64,000 nucleotides of DNA, from NCBI GenBank assembly GCA_022450045.1, contig JAKURD010000020.1:1-64000 (forward strand). Reading direction: 5' to 3'. Positions 10,130 through 19,069 of this stretch are shown here, piece by piece. Under the pieces are notes generated by a model that ran no database searches, was not told where the DNA came from, and saw only the letters and a program-made list of their open reading frames with translations. Made by a program: the position numbers and the translations under genes. The first letter of the stretch is position 1, and each line of letters begins with the position of its first letter. Origin of the DNA: Gracilimonas sp. GTDB lineage: Bacteria; Bacteroidota; Rhodothermia; Balneolales; Balneolaceae.

Positions 10130-11161
10130 ATGGATATACAAGAAGGCATTAAAACAACCATGACTGGGCAAGATCTTTCCCAAGAAGAAATCTCATCTGT
10201 GATGAATCAAATTTTGACTGGATCAGCTTCTGAAGCTCAAATTGGGGCCTTCTTAGTATCCTTGAGTATTAAAGGGGAATCTGTGGATGAGGTGATAGGT
10301 TCAGCTCAAGTGATGCGAAAACTCTCCTCTAAAGTATCTGTGGACAAGGTAAACTTAGTTGATACCTGTGGTACTGGTGGTGTGGGGTCAGGAATATTCA
10401 ACGTCTCTACAACCGCTGCTTTTGTTGCTAGCTCATGTGGTGCAAAAGTTGCTAAACATGGTAATCGAAGCGCCACCAGAAAAAGTGGTAGTGCTGATCT
10501 TTTGGAGGCAGCAGGAGTTGCTTTAGACCTCAATCCAGATCAAATTAAAACTTGTATTGAAGAGGTGGGCTTAGGCTTTATGTTTGCACCTGTCCATCAT
10601 AGTGCTATGAAACATGCTGTCGGCCCTCGCAAAGAGTTAGCGATCAAGACAATATTTAATCTATTGGGTCCTCTTACAAACCCAGCTGGAGCTTTGAATC
10701 AGGTGTTAGGCGTTTTTGATGTTAAATGGGTTAAGCCAATTGCCGAAGTTTTGAAAGGGTTAGGCAGTCAGCATGTATTGGTGGTTCATTCTGAAGATGG
10801 ATTAGATGAAATTAGCATAGCGGCACCAACAAAAATTGCAGAATTAAAAAATGGAAACATTGAAGAGTATTGCATTTCTCCTCTAGACTTTGATCTCAAG
10901 ACTCTTTCAATTGAAGAACTGAAAGTTGATTCACCAGAAGCAAGTTTGGAATTGGCAAAAAAAGCCTTGAGCGGGAAGCATCAAGCCGCTAGCCAGATGG
11001 TGGCAATGAATGCTGGCGCAGCTTTGTATGTTTCTGGCTTAGCAAAAGATTTAAAAGAAGGAGTCAAACTCTCTTTTGAAAGCATAGCCAACGGTAATGG
11101 TCTAGAAAAACTCGAACAGCTAAGCTCGTTAAGTCAGTCTTTGTCTAAACAAAGAAAATGA
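10130..11161 (+). CDS. trpD: Anthranilate phosphoribosyltransferase TrpD
   Basis: TrpD joins anthranilate to PRPP, the second committed step of tryptophan synthesis. The 343-residue protein contains the PRPP-binding DTCGTGGVGSGIFNVST region, KHGNRSATRKSGSADLLEA, and GPRKELAIKTIFNLLGPLTNP, all diagnostic of the family. The stop codon overlaps the trpC start by 4 bases (ATGA), so the pair is coupled. TrpD is separate from TrpG here, as in pseudomonads and unlike the E. coli fusion. Confidence 0.95.
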   Translation: MDIQEGIKTTMTGQDLSQEEISSVMNQILTGSASEAQIGAFLVSLSIKGESVDEVIGSAQVMRKLSSKVSVDKVNLVDTCGTGGVGSGIFNVSTTAAFVASSCGAKVAKHGNRSATRKSGSADLLEAAGVALDLNPDQIKTCIEEVGLGFMFAPVHHSAMKHAVGPRKELAIKTIFNLLGPLTNPAGALNQVLGVFDVKWVKPIAEVLKGLGSQHVLVVHSEDGLDEISIAAPTKIAELKNGNIEEYCISPLDFDLKTLSIEELKVDSPEASLELAKKALSGKHQAASQMVAMNAGAALYVSGLAKDLKEGVKLSFESIANGNGLEKLEQLSSLSQSLSKQRK

Positions 11162-11952
11162 AAGACACCTACCTAAAAAAAATTTTAGAGACTACAAGAA
11201 ATTCTGTCTCAGATAAAAAGAAGAACTTTCCTCTAGCTAAATTGGAATCTGAATTAGGATACTTAGAATCTACCAGAGGATTTAAAGATGGTTTAATCAA
11301 TTCGCTAGAAGAAAACTCTATTGCTGTAATTGCTGAAATGAAAAAGGCTTCTCCAAGCCAAGGACTTATTAGAGAGAAATACGAACCTGAGGTGATAGCA
11401 AAAAATTACGAACAAGCTAATGCTGCCTGCCTAAGCGTACTTACTGATGAACCATTTTTTCATGGTAGTTTAGAACATCTTTCTTTGGTTAGAGCCTGTG
11501 TCGACCTTCCCTTACTAAGAAAAGATTTCATTATTGATGAATACCAGATTTATGAAAGTCGTTATGGAGGAGCCGACTGTATTTTACTTATTGCAGCTGC
11601 CCTTACACAAAACCAACTGCATGATTATCATCAGTTAGCCATTGAACTTAACCTAGATGTTTTAGTAGAGGTACATACGTTAAATGAAATGGAAAGCGCG
11701 CTCAAAATCGGACCTAACCTGATAGGGATAAATAACAGAAACTTAGAAACTTTAAAGGTTAATCTAGAGATCACTAAACGACTTTCTACAGAGGTCCCAG
11801 AAGAAATTGTTGTAGTTTCTGAGAGTGGAATTAAATCCTGTGAAGATGTAAAAAAGATAATTTCTTATGGAGTGACCACGTTTCTGGTCGGGGAGGTTTT
11901 TATGCGAGCTGAACATCCTGGTAACGAGTTGAGAAATTTGTTCTTTACTTAG
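11158..11952 (+). CDS. trpC: Indole-3-glycerol phosphate synthase TrpC
   Basis: TrpC closes the indole ring from carboxyphenylamino-deoxyribulose phosphate. The 264-residue TIM barrel shows the family motifs AEMKKASPSQG, LRKDFIID, LVEVHTLNE, GINNRNL and VVSESGIK. It is a stand-alone enzyme, not fused to TrpF. trpF, trpB and trpA are not in this window, so the last steps must be encoded elsewhere. It ends the compact trp block and is followed by two small genes of unrelated type. Confidence 0.95.
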   Translation: MKDTYLKKILETTRNSVSDKKKNFPLAKLESELGYLESTRGFKDGLINSLEENSIAVIAEMKKASPSQGLIREKYEPEVIAKNYEQANAACLSVLTDEPFFHGSLEHLSLVRACVDLPLLRKDFIIDEYQIYESRYGGADCILLIAAALTQNQLHDYHQLAIELNLDVLVEVHTLNEMESALKIGPNLIGINNRNLETLKVNLEITKRLSTEVPEEIVVVSESGIKSCEDVKKIISYGVTTFLVGEVFMRAEHPGNELRNLFFT

Positions 11953-11963
11953 ATAATCATGTT

Positions 11964-12182
11964 ATGAAATATTTTGAGAACATAGGAATTATTGCAATAC
12001 TAGGGGTGTGGATTTCTTTAACTGTTTGGGGAATGCTTCAAGGGGTTTTAGAATCACGGTCATTATTTGCATCAACATCCATAGTTATAATTTGGATTGG
12101 AGTTCTTATTTTATTAATATCAACTATGATCCAACGATATAAAGAATCGAAAAAAGATCCTTATAAGGATGTGGAGATTTAA
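11964..12182 (+). CDS. Small two-helix membrane protein
   Basis: A 72-residue protein I do not recognise. It has two predicted membrane helices, IGIIAILGVWISLTVWGML (residues 7-25) and a second from about residue 38 to 57 (IVIIWIGVLILLISTM), then a charged tail RYKESKKDPYKDVEI. It starts 12 bases after trpC and ends 2 bases before the YbjQ-family gene, so it is probably cotranscribed with that gene. Function unknown; pairing with a YbjQ-type protein may be a clue. Confidence 0.7.
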   Translation: MKYFENIGIIAILGVWISLTVWGMLQGVLESRSLFASTSIVIIWIGVLILLISTMIQRYKESKKDPYKDVEI

Positions 12183-12184
12183 TT

Positions 12185-12505
12185 TTGATAATTGTTACTA
12201 GTCCCAGCATACCGGGGAAAAAAATAGTTAAAACGTTAGGTCTGGTTAAAGGCAATACCGTAAGAGCAAGGCATATCGGGAAAGATATTCTTGCTGTATT
12301 TAGAAATATAGTAGGTGGGGAAATCCATGAATATACAAAACTCATGGCTGAGAGCAGGGAGCAAGCCATTGATCGCATGATAGAAAACGCTGAACAAATG
12401 GGTGCCAACGCCGTTATAAGTATGATCTCAACGACCTCAATGATTTCTCAAGGAGCTGCTGAACTTATGGTCCTAGGGACAGCAGTTATAATGGAAGACG
12501 AGTAG
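12185..12505 (+). CDS. YbjQ/UPF0145 family protein
   Basis: A 106-residue protein matching the YbjQ (UPF0145) family: ITTS-like opening IVTSPSIPGKKIVKTLGLVKGNTVRARHIG, a central AREQAIDRM-like segment (ESREQAIDRMIENAEQMGANAVISM), and a C-terminal GTAVIME strand. The family forms pentameric beta-rich oligomers; a metal-binding role has been proposed but is not settled. The start is TTG at 12185, 2 bases after the small membrane protein. The gene ends in a 7-bp inverted repeat shared with the convergent RRM gene region. Confidence 0.85.
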   Translation: MIIVTSPSIPGKKIVKTLGLVKGNTVRARHIGKDILAVFRNIVGGEIHEYTKLMAESREQAIDRMIENAEQMGANAVISMISTTSMISQGAAELMVLGTAVIMEDE

Positions 12506-12516
12506 GATCTACTCGT
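12498..12516. terminator. Hairpin between convergent genes
   Basis: ACGAGTA at 12498-12504 and TACTCGT at 12510-12516 form a perfect 7-bp inverted repeat with a 5-base loop. It overlaps the stop codon of the YbjQ-family gene and lies just before the 3' end of the convergent RRM gene. There is no long T-run, so it would be a weak terminator or a 3'-end stabilising hairpin. Confidence 0.4.
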
Positions 12517-12532
12517 TAAAGAAGTAGTATTA

Positions 12533-12778
12533 TTAGCTTCTATCTGAAGCAGAATCGACTCTTAGTTCTCTTCCAGCAAAATCTTTACCGTTAAGAGAGT
12601 CTATGGCTGATTTGCCATCTTCAGCTGATTCCATTTCAACAAATCCAAACCCTTTTGAGCGACCGGATCTTCCTTCGGTAATTATTCTTACGGTCTTCAC
12701 AGGACCGCACTGTGCAAAATGAGCTGACAGCTCATCTTCCGTTATGCTCCACGGAAGATTTCCTACATACAAATTCAT
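12533..12778 (-). CDS. Single-RRM RNA-binding protein
   Basis: An 81-residue protein made of one RNA recognition motif. RNP2 is LYVGNL at residues 3-8 and RNP1 is KGFGFVEM at residues 42-49, with the aromatic residues that stack on RNA bases present. Such small RRM proteins occur in cyanobacteria and many proteobacteria and are often cold-induced RNA chaperones; that role is inferred here. It has its own well-formed promoter upstream (12822-12849) and stands alone between two operons. Confidence 0.88.
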   Translation of the reverse strand: MNLYVGNLPWSITEDELSAHFAQCGPVKTVRIITEGRSGRSKGFGFVEMESAEDGKSAIDSLNGKDFAGRELRVDSASDRS

Positions 12779-12821
12779 AAATTTTTCCTAATTAAACTAA
12801 TACAGCGACGCTGCGAGACGC

Positions 12822-12849
12822 ACTATACTTATATGGAGCATTTTTTCAA
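12822..12849 (-). promoter_or_regulatory. Sigma70-type promoter of the RRM gene
   Basis: On the minus strand TTGAAA (12849-12844) is separated by 16 bases from TATAGT (12827-12822), a near-consensus vegetative promoter about 45-50 bases upstream of the RRM start. The transcript would carry a leader containing GCGTCTCGCAGCGTCGC, which could fold weakly. Confidence 0.55.
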
Positions 12850-12869
12850 TCTTTTTAATCCAATTAGTA

Positions 12870-13502
12870 TTAGATGTAATAACTTGTAGAAGTCATTATT
12901 TTTGCTATCCATGACATTCCAGCTTTTATTTCTTCTGGTAATTCAGAAGCTCCAGCTTCTTTAGCTCGCAGGGCATGAGAATCTTCATCTGCCCTTATTT
13001 GTTCTAGTACTGCCTTGGTTTTAATGTCTTTATCTGATAATTCGTCAAGGTGTTTATCTAAATGACGAACTACCTGTTTCTCTGTTTCTTCTACGAATCC
13101 CAAACTCCTTTTGTCGCCAGTAAGGCCAGTCAAGATTCCAATGGAAAAGGACATGACATACCACAATGGATTTAAAATACTAGTATCAGCTCCCAGCTCT
13201 TCGAGGCGTTTGCTACACCAAGCAAGGTGATCCAATTCCTCATCAGCAGCTTGTTTCATCTGATCTCTAGTGTCGTTAAGTTCTGTAGTTAAACTTTGCC
13301 CTCGATAAAGAGCTTGGGCACAAACTTCTCCAGCATGATTAACCCGCATAAGGCCAGCCGAGTAATTTTTCTCAATTTCAGTAAGTGGAACTTCTGCAGT
13401 TGTTTCGGCTGGATAAGGTCTTTTGCACTCTTGTGTATTTGAGGCAGAAAACTTTAACCCTCTATCAATTTCTACAATTAGCTGGTCAACTAAGTTACTC
13501 AT
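12870..13502 (-). CDS. coq7: 2-polyprenyl-3-methyl-6-methoxybenzoquinol hydroxylase Coq7
   Basis: Coq7 (UbiF-equivalent) is the di-iron monooxygenase that performs the C6 hydroxylation in aerobic ubiquinone synthesis. The 210-residue product has the ferritin-like ligand set: NHAGEVCAQALYRGQ, AADEELDHLAWC and RADEDSHALRAKEAG, i.e. repeated ExxH motifs. Its ATG overlaps the purD stop by 4 bases, so it is read with purHD. Ubiquinone use points to an aerobic proteobacterium, in line with the other genes in this part. Confidence 0.93.
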   Translation of the reverse strand: MSNLVDQLIVEIDRGLKFSASNTQECKRPYPAETTAEVPLTEIEKNYSAGLMRVNHAGEVCAQALYRGQSLTTELNDTRDQMKQAADEELDHLAWCSKRLEELGADTSILNPLWYVMSFSIGILTGLTGDKRSLGFVEETEKQVVRHLDKHLDELSDKDIKTKAVLEQIRADEDSHALRAKEAGASELPEEIKAGMSWIAKIMTSTSYYI

Positions 13503-14779
13503 GATTCCCTAATTATTGCTCGGTGTCCTATATCTGTTCTGTAAAAACAGTTTTTCCAGTTTATTTGCTTAATACAATTATAAGCTTTAAGTTGAGCTTC
13601 AGTTGTGTTTTTTCCTAATGCTGTAACACAAAGAACTCTGCCACCATTAGTTGTAATAATATCATCTTCGGCTTGTGTACCTGCGTGAAAGACTTTTACT
13701 GTTTTAGATTCAGACGGTAGTCCTTTTATTGGGTTACCTTTCTCATAATAATTTGGATATCCTCCCGCTGCCATGACTACACCCAAAGCCACTCGAGGAT
13801 CCCATTCAAGGTCTATTGCCTTAAGCTGACCTTTGCTTGCTTGATAACAAAGCTCGACTAGATCAGATCTAAGTCTCATTAAGATTGGTTGAGTTTCAGG
13901 ATCACCGAAACGACAATTAAACTCTAATACCTTAACATTCTGTTCCTGATCAATCATAAGACCTGCGTATAAGAAACCACAATAGGCAATACCTTCCTTA
14001 ACCAAGCCAGCTATGGTTGGATTTATTACTTGATCCATTATTTTTTGATGAATTTCAGGAGTTACTATGGGTGCCGGAGAATAGGCTCCCATTCCTCCAG
14101 TATTAGGACCTTTGTCTTGATTATCTCTGGTTTTGTGATCTTGCGAAGAAGCCAATGGCAGAATGGTAAGGCCATCGGTTAAGACAATAAAGCTGGCTTC
14201 TTCTCCTTTAAGGAATTCTTCCACCACAACCTTATTGCCAGCTTCACCAAAAGTCTTTTCTTCAAGGCATTCTCTAATAGCTTTTTCAGCTTCAGAATGA
14301 TTTTGGGCTACGGTTACTCCTTTACCTGCAGCCAGTCCGTCTGCCTTCACCACGATTGGGTAAGAAGATTTTTCTAGGTGTTCCAATGCTAACTTAAGAT
14401 CGTTAAAAGATTCATAGGCTGCGGTTGGGATTTGGTACTTGGTAAGGAAATTTTTCATAAATTCCTTGGAGCCTTCAAGACGAGCTGCATCTTGGGTGGG
14501 ACCAAAACAGTTAAGTCCAAGGGATTGAAATTTATTAGTTATGCCGTTTACCAAAGGAACCTCAGGCCCGACTATTGTTAAGTCAATACTGTTACCTAAA
14601 GCAAACTTTGAAAGTTTCTCTATATCTTCAGCATCTATATCTACATTGTTAATATTTTTCTCACGGGCTGTACCACCATTTCCAGGAGCAACATATATCT
14701 CAGTTACCAAATTACTTTGTTTTGCCTTCCAAGCAAGGGCATGTTCTCTACCTCCACTTCCGACAATCAATACCCTCAT
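13499..14779 (-). CDS. purD: Phosphoribosylamine-glycine ligase PurD
   Basis: PurD (GARS) ligates glycine to phosphoribosylamine in purine synthesis. The 426-residue ATP-grasp protein begins RVLIVGSGGREHALAWK and contains KADGLAAGKGVTVA, DHKTRDNQDKGPNTGGMGAYSPAP and the metal-binding EFNCRFGDPETQ. It is the single-domain bacterial form, of normal length. It lies 2 bases after purH and overlaps coq7 by 4 bases, forming fis-purH-purD-coq7. Confidence 0.95.
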   Translation of the reverse strand: MRVLIVGSGGREHALAWKAKQSNLVTEIYVAPGNGGTAREKNINNVDIDAEDIEKLSKFALGNSIDLTIVGPEVPLVNGITNKFQSLGLNCFGPTQDAARLEGSKEFMKNFLTKYQIPTAAYESFNDLKLALEHLEKSSYPIVVKADGLAAGKGVTVAQNHSEAEKAIRECLEEKTFGEAGNKVVVEEFLKGEEASFIVLTDGLTILPLASSQDHKTRDNQDKGPNTGGMGAYSPAPIVTPEIHQKIMDQVINPTIAGLVKEGIAYCGFLYAGLMIDQEQNVKVLEFNCRFGDPETQPILMRLRSDLVELCYQASKGQLKAIDLEWDPRVALGVVMAAGGYPNYYEKGNPIKGLPSESKTVKVFHAGTQAEDDIITTNGGRVLCVTALGKNTTEAQLKAYNCIKQINWKNCFYRTDIGHRAIIRES

Positions 14780-14781
14780 GT

Positions 14782-16347
14782 TTAGTGCCGGAAATGTCTG
14801 ATGCCTGTGAAGACCATAGCTATGTTTGCATCGTTAGCAGCTTCAATTATTTCTTCATCTCGAATTGACCCTCCTGGTTGAATTATGGAAGTTATTCCCT
14901 TAGAAGCTGCTACATCAATTCCATCCCTAAAAGGAAAAAAAGCATCGGAAGCCATGGCACACCCTTTTGTGTCAAATCCTCTTTCCTTTGCTTTAGAAGC
15001 AGCAAGTTGAGCACTATCTATACGACTCATTTGGCCTGCACCTATACCTATGCTTTGATTATTCTTAGCGTAAACAATGGCATTAGATTTAACAAATTTA
15101 CATACCTTCCAGGCAAATAGGCAGTCTCTTGTTTCTTGTCTTGAAGGCTCTCTTGAGCTCACTACTTTTAAGTCTTCGGTTGTAATCATTTCATTATCAG
15201 TTTCTTGGATAAGTAAACCGTCGGTAACACTCAAAAATTTAAATCCAGGAACAGATTCAATCATCTTCTCCATATCAAGGACTCTAATATTTTCTTTTGA
15301 ACTTAAAATGTCTTCAGCAGGAGGTGAAACGCCTGGGGCAATGATTACTTCTACAAACTGATTATCAATTATTTGCTTAGCGGTTTTTTCTTCTAGTTTC
15401 CTGTTTAATGCAATGATTCCTCCAAAGGCTGAAGTCGAATCTGCTTCGAATGCTTTTTGGTAGGCCTTTGTAATGTCATCATCCGTAGCTACACCGCATG
15501 GGTTGGCATGTTTGATGATTACGCAAGTGGGTTCATCAAAGTTACGGACACACTCTATGGCAGCATCTGAATCTGCTATATTGTTGTAAGAGAGTTGTTT
15601 GCCTTGTAGTTGGGTAGCACCACCAACGCCACAATTTTGTTTTGTATAGTCAATATAAAACGCAGCCTTCTGATGTGGATTTTCACCGTAACGCATTACT
15701 TCCTTCTTTTGGTATTTAGCGAAAATCCTTTCAGGAAAATCTTGTTCATAAAGTGAAGATAAATATCCTGAAATAGCAGCATCATAATTGGCTGTATATG
15801 TGAAAGCCTTAGTGGCTAGAGAGCTTCTAGTTTCCTGTGAAAGTGCTCCTCCTTTTTTTTTCATTTCTTCTAACACCAGAGAGTAATCTTCAGGGTCTAC
15901 GATGGCTGCAACAAACTTATTATTTTTTGCTGCAGATCGAATCATGCTAGGTCCACCAATATCAATATTCTCAATAGCGGTTTCTAAAGTAACGTCTTCC
16001 TTAGACACGGTTTCTACGAATGGATAAAGATTAACCACCACTAAATCTATAGCTAAGATATTATTTTTTTTCATCACTTTTTCGTCTTGGTTTCTACGTG
16101 CCAATATCCCTCCATGGACTCTTGGATGTAAGGTCTTGACTCTACCATCCATCATTTCAGGAAACTCAGTAAACTCACTTATGTCGATGACTTTTACATT
16201 TGCCTCCTCTAAGACTTTGAGAGTTCCCCCGGTGGAAATAATTTCAATACCAAATTCTTTAACTAAAAAAGAACAAAAGTCTACCAGTCCAACTTTGTTA
16301 GAAACGCTGATAAGGGCTCTTTTAATTGGGTTAGCTACTTCAGTCAT
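14782..16347 (-). CDS. purH: Bifunctional AICAR transformylase/IMP cyclohydrolase PurH
   Basis: PurH catalyses the last two steps to IMP. The 521-residue protein has the N-terminal cyclohydrolase domain (ALISVSNKVGLVDF, STGGTLKVL, MMDGRVKTLHPRVHGG) and the C-terminal transformylase domain with the catalytic KHANPCGVA and the QPGGSIRDEE and MVFTGIRHFRH ending. Length and motifs are complete. It is followed closely by purD and preceded by fis 14 bases upstream, matching the gammaproteobacterial fis-purHD order. Confidence 0.95.
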   Translation of the reverse strand: MTEVANPIKRALISVSNKVGLVDFCSFLVKEFGIEIISTGGTLKVLEEANVKVIDISEFTEFPEMMDGRVKTLHPRVHGGILARRNQDEKVMKKNNILAIDLVVVNLYPFVETVSKEDVTLETAIENIDIGGPSMIRSAAKNNKFVAAIVDPEDYSLVLEEMKKKGGALSQETRSSLATKAFTYTANYDAAISGYLSSLYEQDFPERIFAKYQKKEVMRYGENPHQKAAFYIDYTKQNCGVGGATQLQGKQLSYNNIADSDAAIECVRNFDEPTCVIIKHANPCGVATDDDITKAYQKAFEADSTSAFGGIIALNRKLEEKTAKQIIDNQFVEVIIAPGVSPPAEDILSSKENIRVLDMEKMIESVPGFKFLSVTDGLLIQETDNEMITTEDLKVVSSREPSRQETRDCLFAWKVCKFVKSNAIVYAKNNQSIGIGAGQMSRIDSAQLAASKAKERGFDTKGCAMASDAFFPFRDGIDVAASKGITSIIQPGGSIRDEEIIEAANDANIAMVFTGIRHFRH

Positions 16348-16361
16348 TCAGACTAAATCGC

Positions 16362-16619
16362 CTAAAGTAAATTGTAGTCTTTTAACTTGGTACGCAAGGT
16401 CCCCCGATTAAGACCTAGAATTTTACTGGCTAGAGTTTTATTACCTTTGCATTGTTTCATAACTGTTTCCAACAAAGGTTGCTCGACTTCCTTAAGGACC
16501 ATCTGATAAATGTTAGTGGCTTTTTCTCCATCCAACTCTTTAAAGTATTTTTGCATGCTCTTGGCAACTAGATCACTCAACCGCCTTCCTTCACCGTTGT
16601 ATTTTTTCTTTGTCGCCAT
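16362..16619 (-). CDS. fis: Fis-family DNA-binding protein
   Basis: Fis is a nucleoid-associated protein that bends DNA and controls rRNA and other promoters. The 85-residue product is a little shorter than E. coli Fis at the N-terminus but keeps the C-terminal dimer and helix-turn-helix region: VEQPLLETVMKQCKGNKTLASKILGLNRGTLRTKL. It stands directly before purH. The usual upstream partner dusB is not here; an opposite-function phosphatase gene lies upstream instead, 107 bases away. Confidence 0.9.
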   Translation of the reverse strand: MATKKKYNGEGRRLSDLVAKSMQKYFKELDGEKATNIYQMVLKEVEQPLLETVMKQCKGNKTLASKILGLNRGTLRTKLKDYNLL

Positions 16620-16726
16620 GGTCGTCTGAAATTTGGTCAGTAAGTTTTAAAAATAATGGGACTTAAATCATACTCACCTCTTCGCTACTTTCAAGCAAAA
16701 TAATTAACTCTCAAAGCTTTATTTAT

Positions 16727-17296
16727 TTATTGAACAGTGGTAGAGAAATCTTTACCTAGATTTAGGATTTTAAATGTGCCACCAACTCTCTCAATTTTTG
16801 TAACCGAACAATTATCTGGATGAAAACTAACAAATTTTTTAGAGTTATTAATCCACCCAACTATAGAGTTAATTACCATGAAGTGACTGAAAATAATTGT
16901 GTCTTGTTTTAATAGTTTCAAAGACTCAATAATATTATCTCGCCATTCCAATTGAGGTTTTTCGAGCTCGTTAGTCTTTGCATTAAATATTCCTTTAAGC
17001 CAATCTCTTCTTTTTGATAAGGGGATACCCGGTGAAGGTATCTCTGCATAAGTATCTTTGATCTTAATTTTAAAGCCTAATTTTTCTCTTAAGGGCAAAG
17101 CGGTTTCTTTCGCCCTTAAAAGTGGACTTGAAATAACTTCAAAGTTTGAAGGCAGATCCTTTAAAATTTCTTTTTCTAAAAGCTCAGATTGACGCTTCCC
17201 TTTTTCGCTTAATCCAGGATCGAGGTCTTCATCCCAAGCTGCGTTCGCTTCACCATGACGAATTAAAAAAATATAAAGTGGCTTTTTATTTGTCAT
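16727..17296 (-). CDS. Histidine phosphatase family protein
   Basis: A 189-residue phosphoglycerate-mutase-like phosphatase. The catalytic LIRHGEANA motif is at residues 11-19, a second SSPLLRAKETA arginine motif follows near residue 57, and the second catalytic histidine is in FSHFMVI. It resembles SixA-type and broad-specificity histidine phosphatases; the substrate cannot be told from sequence. No signal peptide, so cytoplasmic. It is divergent from rsmE. Confidence 0.82.
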   Translation of the reverse strand: MTNKKPLYIFLIRHGEANAAWDEDLDPGLSEKGKRQSELLEKEILKDLPSNFEVISSPLLRAKETALPLREKLGFKIKIKDTYAEIPSPGIPLSKRRDWLKGIFNAKTNELEKPQLEWRDNIIESLKLLKQDTIIFSHFMVINSIVGWINNSKKFVSFHPDNCSVTKIERVGGTFKILNLGKDFSTTVQ

Positions 17297-17359
17297 TCCT
17301 AGGCTCTCTTTACAAGATCAGTGTAATAATATTGGATATATCAAATCTCTTTTTTAAAA

Positions 17360-18085
17360 ATGGACTATACAAGAATACTTTGCTGTCAGGATTTTATTTT
17401 AGGGGAATATTTGATTTTGACTAAAGGAGATTCCAAACATCTAAGTCAAGTCTTAAGAAAAAAAGAAGGCTCTCTCATCCAACTTTTTGATGGAAAGGGC
17501 TCTTCTTGTATTGCCGAAATAACTTCTCAAGAAAAAAAAATTCTAAAAGTTCAAGTCGTCAGTGAAAAGATTTTTAAAGAAAGACAGGGCATTGATATTT
17601 TTTTGGGTCAGTCCTTAATTAAGTCTGAACCATTTAGTTTCTCAGTTCAAAAAGCAACTGAATTGGGAGTTGTGTCTATTTCACCTTTAAATACTGAAAG
17701 GACAGTTGTTAAATTGAACAATGACTTTAAAAAATCAAGAAAGAACAGATGGGAAGCTATAGCGAAGAGTGCTTGTCAGCAATGTGGCGAAGATTGGTTA
17801 CCAGAAATTAATGAAATTCAGGATTTAAAAAATTGGTCTCAAGTTGTTAAAGCTAAACATAAAGTTGTGCTCTATCCATGTGCAACCTCAAAATTGTCTG
17901 GCTTGAGTCTTGACAAGTCGGTGGCAATTGCAATAGGCCCCGAAGGAGATTTCACTGAAAATGAAATCAACTTCTTAGAAAAAATAGGTTTTTTACCTGT
18001 AAGTTTAGGACCAAGAGTTCTAAGAGCAGAGACAGCTGTGATTTCTTCTTTGAGTGCTATTCGAACAATGTGTAGAGAGTTTTAG
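17360..18085 (+). CDS. rsmE: 16S rRNA m3U1498 methyltransferase RsmE
   Basis: RsmE methylates N3 of U1498 in 16S rRNA, near the decoding centre. The 241-residue SPOUT enzyme has an N-terminal PUA-like domain (HLSQVLRKKEGSLIQLFDGKG) and the C-terminal knot with IAIGPEGDFTENE and SLGPRVLRAETA. It starts at ATG 17360, 63 bases from the divergent phosphatase gene. It opens the rsmE-gshB-ruvX run, the order known from E. coli. Confidence 0.93.
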   Translation: MDYTRILCCQDFILGEYLILTKGDSKHLSQVLRKKEGSLIQLFDGKGSSCIAEITSQEKKILKVQVVSEKIFKERQGIDIFLGQSLIKSEPFSFSVQKATELGVVSISPLNTERTVVKLNNDFKKSRKNRWEAIAKSACQQCGEDWLPEINEIQDLKNWSQVVKAKHKVVLYPCATSKLSGLSLDKSVAIAIGPEGDFTENEINFLEKIGFLPVSLGPRVLRAETAVISSLSAIRTMCREF

Positions 18086-18124
18086 GTCAGGTTAAAGTAA
18101 GATTAGTGAATTCAAAGAGGTAGT

Positions 18125-19069
18125 ATGAAATTAGGTGTGGTGATGGATCCTATTAACGCCATCAACTTTAAAAAAGATAGTTCTTTATCTATTCTTTTGG
18201 AGGCACAATTCAGAGATTATGAACTTTATTACATGGAACCAACCTCTCTTTTTTTAAGGCAAAATGGAGCTCAAGCTCTAATGCATTCTATAGTTGTGAA
18301 AGACGATCCTCAGGATTGGTATCAGCTCTCTGAATCTATAGAAAAAAGATTAGCAGATTTGGATATGATTATTATGAGACAAGATCCTCCTTTTGATTCT
18401 AACTACATTTACAACACCTATATTTTGGAGGCAGCTGAAAGAGAGGGTGTGAAAGTAATAAACAAACCTAGTAGCCTTAGAGATTGTAATGAGAAAGTAT
18501 TTGCTACGGAGTTTCCTCAGTGCTGCCCCCCCTTTTTGGTGACTAGTAATAATCTTTTATTGAGAGAATTCATTGAAGAACATATTGATACGGTAGTGAA
18601 ACCATTAGACGGGATGGGGGGCTCTTCAGTTTTTAGGGTCAGAAGAATAGATCCAAACATCTCCGTCATTCTCGAGAACATCACAGAACATGCAATAACC
18701 AAGGTCATGATACAAAAATACATTCCTGAGATTACTGAGGGAGATAAAAGGATATTATTGATTGATGGCTTACCCATGGGAGGTGCTGTAGCCAGAGTTC
18801 CAGGTGAAGGTGAGTTACGAGGCAATCTTGCTGCAGGAGCTACAGCGGTAGCCAAATCCTTAACTTATAAAGACAAATGGATTTGCGAACAAATTGGTCC
18901 GAGACTTAAAGAGTTAGGATTGACGTTGGTTGGTTTGGACGTCATTGGTGATTATCTAACAGAAATAAACGTCACCAGCCCGACCTGTTTTAGGGAATAC
19001 AAGAAACTTTGCGGCATAGACGTTGCTTCGGCATTACTTGACAGTTTGGAAGGAAAGGTCTCCCAATGA
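18125..19069 (+). CDS. gshB: Glutathione synthetase GshB
   Basis: GshB joins glycine to gamma-glutamylcysteine to give glutathione. The 314-residue ATP-grasp protein has the family opening LGVVMDPINAINFKKDSS, MRQDPPFDSNYIYNTYILE, KPLDGMGGSSVFRV, and INVTSPTCFREY at the C-terminus. A purine-rich AAAGAGG lies just upstream of the ATG at 18125. Its stop overlaps the ruvX start by 4 bases; yqgE, which often lies between them, is missing. Confidence 0.95.
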   Translation: MKLGVVMDPINAINFKKDSSLSILLEAQFRDYELYYMEPTSLFLRQNGAQALMHSIVVKDDPQDWYQLSESIEKRLADLDMIIMRQDPPFDSNYIYNTYILEAAEREGVKVINKPSSLRDCNEKVFATEFPQCCPPFLVTSNNLLLREFIEEHIDTVVKPLDGMGGSSVFRVRRIDPNISVILENITEHAITKVMIQKYIPEITEGDKRILLIDGLPMGGAVARVPGEGELRGNLAAGATAVAKSLTYKDKWICEQIGPRLKELGLTLVGLDVIGDYLTEINVTSPTCFREYKKLCGIDVASALLDSLEGKVSQ